A stretch of DNA of 53,478 bases from Spirogloea muscicola. Lineage: Eukaryota > Streptophyta > Zygnematophyceae > Spirogloeales > Spirogloeaceae. The translations under genes were made by a program, and so were the position numbers. The notes under the pieces are model-generated. The model was given only the letters and a program-made list of their open reading frames with translations, searched no databases and was not told the DNA's origin. This document shows, in pieces, positions 47,801 through 53,478 of the stretch. How positions within the stretch are numbered: the stretch's first letter is position 1; each line of letters begins with the position of its first letter. The DNA lies in NCBI GenBank assembly GCA_009602725.1, contig WELB01000395.1, positions 1 through 53,478 on the forward strand, given 5' to 3'.

Positions 47801-50800
47801 GTGAACCTTGCAAGCAAATTATCTGAGCCTATTTGCAAGCCCCTTAAGCCCTTCACCATGATTTCTTTCCATCCTCTGATCCTTGTTAATTGTCCCAGTA
47901 ACCACATATACTTAAGAGTGGGTTACGATGCTGGCAGCGGTTAACCTGGGTCCCACTCAACGGCAGCCCGGCCACGCCATGCTGGGGGCAGCAAGCGGGG
48001 CATCGCCTCCTCCAGCACTGCCGGCGACAGGAGCTGCAGGTTGGTGCCGCCAGAGCGTGCCAGAGCCTCCAGCTGTGCGAGAACGGCTGCATCGATCGAC
48101 CTGCCATGACACACCAACAGCTGCGTAAGCCGCCTGCTGCCTCTCCTCTAAAGCCATGACACTTTGAGGTCTTATCATTCCTAATTATATAATTCTGAAA
48201 GATGGCCGTTGGCCTCACTTAGTGCATTTGTGGGTTGTTGCTTGCACTTGCTTGCGGCTTGGTGACAATGTACTAGCAACAAACAGAAGTGGGGCTTGAC
48301 GAAGGCTTCAAGAGTCCAGAGATTCTTAAGAATCACAAAATAGTGAGGGTTATATGTGGATACCAATTTTTCCTTGAGGGCTCAGCAATGGAGTGCAGGG
48401 CCGAATACCTGTCAAGTAGCACGTGTGCCATGGTGGTGCCCAGCAGTGCTGCCTCGTCGGCCGTCGCGGCTACGACGGCCCGCTGGCTGTCGCTGGCCGC
48501 GACGAATGTGCCGTAGGAGCCGTCAGCCAGCGGGATCAGCGGCAGGCCTTGGAGGGCAGCCGCCGCAAGCGCAAGGTCCGCAAGGTCCGAAAGGCAATAC
48601 TGATGGTGAAAAGTTATGGGGCAATAGGATAATAATGAGACCAAGCTCAGCGACCAATTAGTGTGATTAGCCATGGCGCCTGACGCTAGCATTGGAGGAA
48701 AGGAAACATTTGAGTGTTAAAGCGCTTCTAGACTTGATTAAGGGCTGTCGGATTGGAAGGATTGCTTGATTGCCATCATAATGGAAGCCTACAAGTGTGT
48801 GTTCAGGGAGTGACATGTGGGTCCAGAGACCAAGTTGAAGTGCTGATGAAGGCTTGATTAGTGATTTGCAATTACAACTGATACCATCAATGCAAGATAA
48901 TGGAGGAGTTATGAAGTGGCTCATGGAGGAGTTATGAAGTGGCTCATGTTAAGTAAGGACAGGATCAAGGGAGTGAGCATGTGACCCTGACCTTGAGGGC
49001 GAGAACAGTGCTGTCACGGTCTGCCAGGCTGCGGCCGCGCGCTGACAGCGACTTCCGGAGCAGCGCCGGCGAGAGGAAGTGCAGGCCGGCGCAGTTCGCC
49101 TCACGGAAGCCGGCGATGATGGCCGACGGCGCATCGGCGACCGGCAGGCCCGCGCTCGCCAGCGTCGCGTCCAGCTCTGGGCCACGCCATGCGCTGGTGT
49201 CTGGGTACACGGCACGTTTGGGCTGCATGATCGAGCAAAGGACTTGGTCAATGAATCATAAAAGGTAGTGGTGATGAAGTCAATGGCTCCTAAAATAGAA
49301 CAGATTCCTGATTAGTAAGTAAAACAGAGCTATGTTACTTGACTTTGTAACAAGGTGATCGACACTGAATGCCAGTCAGCAGCAAATTTGTTTAGCAAGG
49401 GGCCGAGCTCAAAGAGGGAGGTGAGATTGAAGGTAAGCAGCTCAGCAGCTTCAGGGACTCAGATGCTGCACTTAGTGGCAGGATAAGTGCACAGCTTCAC
49501 TGAGGCCTACAGTCAAGACCGTAATAACCAAGGACCTAAATCCATTCACCCATAACCCTAGAACCTAAAACCTAAACCCTAAATCCAGAACCCTAGACCC
49601 TGAACCCTAAGTCCTAAACACTAAGTCCTTAAAGCCAAAGACATTTAGTTCCTAAGCATGGCGTCAGGGGGGCGCATTACGGTGATCCACCGGCCTCCAC
49701 CGGCATTTGTGAAGACGACCGGCAGCTCCAGCTCCACGGCAGCGGCGTATACACTCGCGGCGAGGCCCGCCCATGGCGGCGCCAGCTCTGACGGCCGCGG
49801 CGGCCAAAGGCCGTGGTAGCTCGCCGGCGGTGGCCCGCCGCCGAAGCCGGCAGCAGCCTCCGCCAGCATCCGTGCATACGCCGGAGCTGACCAGCACAAC
49901 GAACCAGCAGAAGGTCAGTGTGGTGAGTACAGAAACGTATTCAAATAGATAGCTGATTGCAGGTGTTTAGCTAACAAAATCTTGGTCTATAGAGATCTGG
50001 GACAAGAAGGACCCAAGTCACTGATCAAGAATTGCACAATTACTGCTACGAGAAATTGTGCATGATCATCAGCTCTTAATGATCAAAGACATTGGTGTGA
50101 GTACAGTGACTATCCTACTCTGTCAGGCTTTGCTCGTGCTCCATTAATGCTGACCAAAGTGTGTACGCTACTTTGGTCCCTTTAACGTACAAAATCAGCA
50201 TCAACCTTGGAGCTGCACTTAAGTGTGCACTTAAGTGTAAAACTAAAGACAATTTGTTGTCAGCTGTTTGGGGTGCAAGACAGCAAAGGGCGACAGACCG
50301 GCGACATCGTCGAGGAGGCGGCGGTTCCAGTCGGCGCGCGCGGCACCGCCGCCGGCGGCCGCCGTGTCGTCGCCGCCGGACCACAGGTCGCGGCGGTTCG
50401 CCGACAGCTCAAAGTAGCCATTNCCGCCAGCGCCGAGCTCCGGGCAGCGCCGCCGCCCAAGGCCCCTGCCACGAGCCACGCCTCCTCGGACACCACCAAG
50501 TCCTGGTGGCCAACTTGGGCAGCTCCTTCCTCACCTCCCTCCTCACCTCCCTCCTCAGGTTTCTCCGGCCAGCCCGCCTGCCGCGTCACCGCCAGCGTCG
50601 TGCGGCCGGCGAAGTACGGCAGCTGCGCCTCCGGCGTGCGCATCAGCCGGCCGTAGAACGCGTCCTTGCCTCCGCTGCCGCCCCCGCCGCCGCCGGGCCC
50701 GGCGATGAACTCGTGGAGCGCCGCCTGGCGCGCCGAGGCGGCCGCCGGCTCCAGCTCCGAGCACCGCGTCGAGAACAGCAGCTTGGGCTCGCCGCTCCCG

Positions 50801-53478
50801 CCGCCTGCTGGCCTGTGGTACAGCGACACCTGCCGCACGCTGCGCAGGAAGAGCAGCGCCTCCGGCGCGAGCGCGGCAAACGCTGCAAACAGTGCGAGCA
50901 CGTCGGCGGGCGCGCACGGCTCGGCCTTGATCTCCGACACCGCCGCCGCGGCCAGCGAGCGCAGCGGGAAGCGGAAGAGCGTGCCGGCGTACGGCGCCGC
51001 CCCCCGCAGGTCGCAGCCGAAGTGCGCGAACGGGGCGAACTGGTCGGGGAAGGCGGCCGGCAGGCCGCGACCCGGGAACACGAGCTTCAGGCCCGGCTGC
51101 GCGTGGCTCACGCTCGGCAGGTGCCGCGCGTGGGGGTCGAAGAGCACCACGTGGCTGCCTGACACGAACCCTGCGCATGCACCGGCCATGCAGATCATGT
51201 CCATCTCAAGTCAGCGTCTAAATTTAACCGACGAATAACCGAAGATTAACGGGTTTTCAGTCTGGTCTGCACTTGGCTTCTGCCAGGCAGCCTGTAAAAT
51301 TGACGTAGCCCACAACTCAACGGACTCTAATTGCCACCAACATCATAACCTGTGAGTTGATGGAGTGCAGTAACCCTGTGGCTGGTCCACAGTATAAGGT
51401 GCAGCTCTGGTCACAGCTTTACAACAAGGATAGTAGCTATAGCTGAAAACAAGCTCCACTTCCAGGCTACTCAGGCATGCGGCGGCAGGAGGGAGGGAGA
51501 AGGAGCGTAGGGAGCGCACCGGGGACATCAGTGAAGTGGTAGACAGAGTTGAACCCAAGGCCGAAGCGACCGATGGCGGCAGGCCGCCGGAGCTTCCCGT
51601 CCTGCCCGATGCGGCTGATGGCGTACAGGTCGCTGGGTGAGAAGACGCTGTCATTGTGCGCGAGCAGCGCGGGGCCCTGCCACGGGCGCATGCCGGGCGA
51701 CAGGAGCGACGACGTGCCGTAGGAGCCGCTGTCCAGGAGGAAGGACACGGACGTCGCGCCTGCGTCGTCGGCGTTCTGCAGCAGCTCGAACAGAATGCCT
51801 GGGCAGGCCGAGGAGGTTCCAGCAAGAGAGAGAGAGGGAGGAGAGAGGGAAGAGGGAGGAGGGTCGGAGAGGGACAGAGGAACAGAGAGGGAGCAGGAGA
51901 ACGGGCGTCAGTCCTGACAGAGAGGAAGGAAGGAGGAGGACAACGCAGGAGAGAGGGAGGGGCCGAGCAACACAATCAGCAGGAGGGTGATCCCGAGAGT
52001 GTTTGGGCGACTGCATAAAATGTGCTATGAGCTGAGCAAGCAAGACCGTCTCAGTAGATATAGTAAGGGATTACGGCAGCTAACTTTGTCAAAGTAACTT
52101 CTGATTACAGTTTACGTCCAAGATGGACATGATCGAGTAAGGATTATGAAGGAAGAAATAACAACAGGAGAGGGGGAGGAGAAAGTGAGAGCATACTAAA
52201 AGCAGAGCAAGGCCCAGATTCCAGTCTCAATTTGGGACAAACCTACCCCAACCGCTAAGCCTTAATCCTGCATTGTCACTTAACCTCTAATGATTTTGAT
52301 TGTGGGTTTTGTCTTCGATAACCCCACTCTGACCAGGCAATTCGCCAATGTTCTCACCTGGCCCGTCGGCATACATCTTCACAATGTGCTTGAGGCGCGT
52401 GGTGAGCGCCTCGTGCTGGCCGAACGCCTCAGCGACACCGGCGGCGAGGCCGAGCTCCAGGCCTGCCGCAGTGCCAGCGAGCAGCAGCCGCCGCAAGGAC
52501 CGCGCGCCTAGCCGCTCGCCCACGTCCGCCGAAACGTTCGGATGCACGAACCGCAGCGGCGCCGCCACCAGAGCGCTGCCGTCTGCACAATGCATGGGGC
52601 CAACAAGAAACCCTGTCACATGTTTATGAAATGTAAAACTTCAGCACAATGCCCCCCAGAAAGTCCGTCTCGTTAGATACAGTCCTCTTTGTAAACGATA
52701 AGTACTTTAGTCATTGGCAAACCATCCTGACTTTGAATTACAAAGGTAACTAACCGTCTCGCTCTCTCTATCACGAACATGCAACTCCCATTATTCTCAT
52801 ACGAGCTTCGCATTGAGGCTTTAGAAGCTCACTGGTGCCTGGCGCATCTCCATCGGCGCCGCCATCGGCCACCCAGGGTGCGTCGTTGTACACCAGCTCC
52901 GCCGCTGGCGCCAGTATGCCCGCTGCATCCGGCACGTGCACGCCGCCACTCTCCCCAGGCGGGCTGACGGCCGCCCGGAGCAATGCCATCAGCACATCAT
53001 TATATCAGAAATAATGTCATGTTAGATGTAGTATGATACTCCAGGTCTAGGTATTCTCAAGCTTAACAGTAGGTAACGTGTACGTGTGATTTCCATCTGT
53101 TGTGTATCTAGGCTGACTATCTAGGAACCTGTCTCCTCTCCTCCCTCATCCTCTCCTGCTCCCCTGCTCCCTCTGTCCCTGCCCTACTCTGGACTACGAG
53201 TAGGATCTGAAGAGCGACAATTAAGAGGGCGCCCTCATGACCTCCTTGACTGCTGACATCCGACGTCCTTAAACTCATGACAAAACTCAAAACAATATAT
53301 TTGAATAACCGGTAATGGATGAAGAAGAAGAAGAAGAGAATAGATGGGGAGACCTGAAGCGGAGATCAGCGAGGTGCTGGACAACCCAGAGCACGGAGGG
53401 CAGGGCGTCGGGCGGGACGGGCGCCCCGCCAGCGGCCATGGCCGCCAGCAGTGCCGCGAGGTCGGCGGGGGACGGCGC
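29668..53478 (-). CDS. Giant sacsin-like protein with C-terminal RING finger (3' 37 exons; 5' end outside window)
   Basis: The gene reads right to left and runs off the right edge. I placed 37 exons by splice signals, phase and protein similarity to plant sacsin-like RING proteins (recalled, not searched). Coordinates in protein order are given in the six domain entries below. Coding length in the window is 11,384 bases, about 3,790 codons; introns average about 345 bases. All junctions keep frame (17 phase 0, 11 phase 1, 8 phase 2). The stop codon is at 29668-29670. Key motifs are the ATPase N-box ELLQNADDAG, the glycine motif GRFGLGFNSVYH and a C3HC4 RING. Sacsins are very large multidomain proteins with Hsp90-like ATPase repeats and are thought to act as co-chaperones in the cytosol; plant members end in a RING rather than the J and HEPN domains of animals. 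Coupling chaperone and E3 ligase roles here is inference. Unbroken phasing argues for a working gene. The one defect is at the N at 50423. Confidence 0.95.
30072..39057 (-). CDS. Sacsin-like gene, exons 22-36: C-terminal region between the last repeat and the RING
   Basis: Exons are 38395-39057, 37492-37908, 36761-37093, 36032-36601, 35525-35684, 35045-35202, 34759-34905, 34107-34579, 33462-33690, 32975-33113, 32446-32744, 31910-32137, 31532-31692, 30430-31294 and 30072-30224. Segments that fit plant sacsin C-termini include WNTDLLACVREAYQELL, FWPRSLPLL, PLYARLADAPLWQLHGG, FLRSHYRVFAVPYDL and LTPAMLRKLLRTPS; further on I rely mainly on splice phase. Exons 23 (acidic run EEDEEEA) and 25 (Ser, Gln and Ala rich) hold low-complexity inserts. 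Exon 35 ends in an Ala, Pro and Lys rich linker. Exon 36 (LLERALALQEQLAAADIAIA) looks like a short coiled coil just before the RING. For exon 27 an alternative in-frame acceptor exists a few bases downstream. Confidence 0.85.
30308..30351 (+). repeat. Short intronic tandem repeat (GTAGATCAAT)n
   Basis: GTAGATCA-type decamers to dodecamers recur about four times in the intron 30225-30429. Confidence 0.8.
33373..33401 (+). repeat. Interstitial telomere-type repeat in a sacsin intron
   Basis: Three to four TTTAGGG units lie in the intron 33114-33461. GGAAAT words repeat shortly after (33429-33448). Confidence 0.9.
39374..42445 (-). CDS. Sacsin-like gene, exons 16-21: degenerate ATPase-like half-repeat
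   Basis: Exons are 42164-42445, 41480-41770, 40910-41190, 40354-40476, 39943-40091 and 39374-39605. The block mirrors the ATPase domain: ERLVHP and LGARSL are followed by LLFDLLEVADKVGARKVDFV, which aligns with the N-box FELLQNADDAG but has valine for the key asparagine and lysine for an acidic residue. FQGPA matches WQGPA, and FPDQFTPF matches FPDQFAPF. The glycine loop is reduced to YGSGLLGAYAVTDLPA. It then runs through WLVAQSCGAGQTREKALDRR and YNLTPVGGVAAHVL. This part is unlikely to bind ATP in the Hsp90 way and may be structural; the same pattern is known in sacsin sub-repeats. For exon 16 a second in-frame acceptor would start it at 42436. Confidence 0.9.
42461..42516 (+). repeat. Intronic tandem duplication, 27-bp offset
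   Basis: AAGTCAACTGGGGCTCAGGC followed by TA occurs twice in tandem in the intron 42446-42959. Confidence 0.85.
42960..49886 (-). CDS. Sacsin-like gene, exons 6-15: body of the sacsin repeat
   Basis: Exons are 49681-49886, 48992-49222, 48409-48599, 47946-48100, 47300-47465, 46288-46971, 45572-45761, 44883-45271, 43771-44462 and 42960-43253. Recognisable family segments in order are RWIT joined to PKRAVYPDT, FLSPALLRKSL, LQGLPLIPLADGSYGTF, QLLSPAVLEE, SMEWLRRLW with GEWPLLPV, ELRGFLLQSKWHSQTG, SLYDPRVGEL, DSFWQTLANTSWCPVL, MAILDGQCRSRSLRAKLGW, DVPWVWLGG with FKPYLRVVPAHL, and LLPDASSILAPARDLLFNDANW. Exon 14 (43771-44462) carries a long charged, probably disordered insert, roughly residues 70-150 of that exon. 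The intron after exon 14 begins with GC instead of GT. Exon 9 (47946-48100) holds no ATG in its reading frame, so it is visible only by splice phase and similarity. Confidence 0.9.
43254..43770 (-). other. Non-canonical GC-AG intron 14 of the sacsin-like gene
   Basis: Read on the minus strand, exon 14 ends CACCTGGCAG and the intron begins GCGAGT; it ends TGTGTAG. Only this donor joins exon 14 to exon 15 in phase 1 and gives HLAGFKKLLLAMGVKE, which matches the family. The other 35 introns I placed have GT donors. GC-AG introns are a known minor class spliced by the major spliceosome, and the surrounding CAG and GAGT match its strong donor context. Confidence 0.75.
48898..48948 (+). repeat. Intronic tandem duplication, 26-bp unit
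   Basis: ATGGAGGAGTTATGAAGTGG followed by CTC occurs twice in tandem in the intron 48600-48991. Confidence 0.85.
49553..49626 (-). repeat. Degenerate telomere-like array in a sacsin intron
   Basis: Words such as CCCTAAA, ACCCTAG, ACCTAAA and CCTAAGT repeat with a period of about 7-8 in the intron 49223-49680; read on the minus strand they are TTTAGGG variants. A weaker stretch lies at 39778-39838. Confidence 0.75.
50299..51798 (-). CDS. Sacsin-like gene, exons 4-5: intact Hsp90-type (GHKL) ATPase domain
   Basis: Exon 4 is 51520-51798 and exon 5 is 50299-51170. Exon 4 encodes GILFELLQNADDAGA, with the conserved E, N and D of the Hsp90 N-box, followed by WQGPAL, the lid region with DLYAISRIGQ, and GRFGLGFNSVYHFTDVPG, the glycine-rich nucleotide loop. 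Exon 5 continues with VLFDPH, FPDQFAPF, GTLFRFPLR and EALLFLR, and ends with NGYFELSANRRDLW and WNRRLLDDV. In GHKL proteins these motifs bind ATP and Mg2+. Exon 5 is 872 bases, one base off the length needed to keep frame, and the frame changes at the N at 50423. Several tens of residues expected between SSALA and NGYFELS are absent. Confidence 0.92.
50423..50423. other. Single N marking a probable collapsed gap inside exon 5 of the sacsin-like gene
   Basis: Reading on the minus strand, the frame before this base ends ARSSALA and the frame after it, shifted by one, begins NGYFELSANRRDLW. In the second half-repeat of the same protein the matching landmarks (KALD and VLGDF) are separated by about 53 residues. 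Here they touch. Loss of about 160 bases plus a frame change exactly at an N is best explained by assembly, not by gene decay. Confidence 0.7.
51818..51960 (+). repeat. Purine-rich intronic tract
   Basis: GAGAGAGAGGGAGGAGAGAG-type sequence fills much of the intron 51799-52357. On the coding (minus) strand it is a long polypyrimidine run. Confidence 0.8.
52358..53478 (-). CDS. Sacsin-like gene, exons 1-3 of the window: end of an upstream sacsin repeat and lead-in to the ATPase domain
   Basis: Exon 1 is 53354 to beyond 53478, exon 2 is 52833-52963 and exon 3 is 52358-52582. Exon 1 ends VVQHLADLRF and joins in phase 2 to exon 2, which carries the family motif LVYNDAPW after VPDAAGILAPAAE. Exon 3 contains RFVHP, ERLGARSL and then FGQHEALTTRLKHIVKMYAD, the segment that leads into the ATPase N-box in plant sacsins. 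The same NDA-W plus VHP plus LGARSL series recurs near 43.0-42.3 kb, so this is one unit of an internal repeat. Exon 1 is in frame at the window edge, so more coding sequence lies to the right, presumably the earlier sacsin repeats. Confidence 0.88.

Noticed and set aside
50161-51162. 333-residue plus-strand open frame
   Set aside because: It is antisense to exon 5 of the sacsin-like gene. High GC lowers stop frequency on both strands; the minus strand has the recognisable ATPase motifs.
50299-51170. Frameshift in exon 5 as evidence that the sacsin gene is a pseudogene
   Set aside because: The shift falls exactly on an assembly N and comes with loss of a conserved stretch, while all other exons are intact.

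Overview
This is a nuclear genomic window from a eukaryote of the green lineage. The evidence is: interrupted genes with GT-AG introns; interstitial telomere-type TTTAGGG repeats, the form found in land plants and many green algae; and a giant sacsin-like gene with the plant/algal architecture (Hsp90-like ATPase repeats plus a C-terminal RING finger). Exons are very GC-rich and introns much less so. Dispersed non-LTR retrotransposon tails resemble those of green algae, so a green alga is my best guess. I cannot name the species.

Layout. Bases 1-29,600 are mostly repeats with few genes: tandem and inverted repeats, many 5'-truncated retrotransposon (LINE) tails whose 3' UTR carries a small hairpin, very long (TG)n and (GA)n microsatellites, a ~110-bp minisatellite, and a 403-base assembly gap at 13,729-14,131. 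Inside it I see: a candidate secreted-protein gene at 2,682-3,842; a well-phased five-exon gene for a small cysteine-rich secreted protein at 17,170-18,530; a decayed paralogue of that gene at 26,500-27,290; and a weak two-exon small-protein candidate at 28,853-29,230. Two arms, about 7,720-10,555 and 18,555-23,165, are collinear inverted copies of each other flanking an ~8-kb core.

Bases 29,668-53,478 are one gene on the minus strand. It is a sacsin-family protein of which I can place 37 exons (about 11.4 kb coding, about 3,790 codons). Its 5' part lies beyond the right edge of the window. All 36 exon junctions agree in phase; 35 introns are GT-AG and one is GC-AG. In protein order the window shows: the tail of an upstream sacsin repeat; an intact Hsp90-type ATPase domain; a long alpha-rich repeat body; a second, degenerate ATPase-like half-repeat that has lost the nucleotide-binding residues; a C-terminal region; and a C3HC4 RING finger. 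Known sacsins are very large co-chaperone-like proteins. With a RING end, this one is likely to couple a chaperone-type scaffold to ubiquitin ligation, which is inference from domain content. A single N in exon 5 sits where about 50 residues and the reading frame are lost, most likely an assembly collapse.

No bacterial operon, CRISPR array, rRNA or tRNA gene was recognised.
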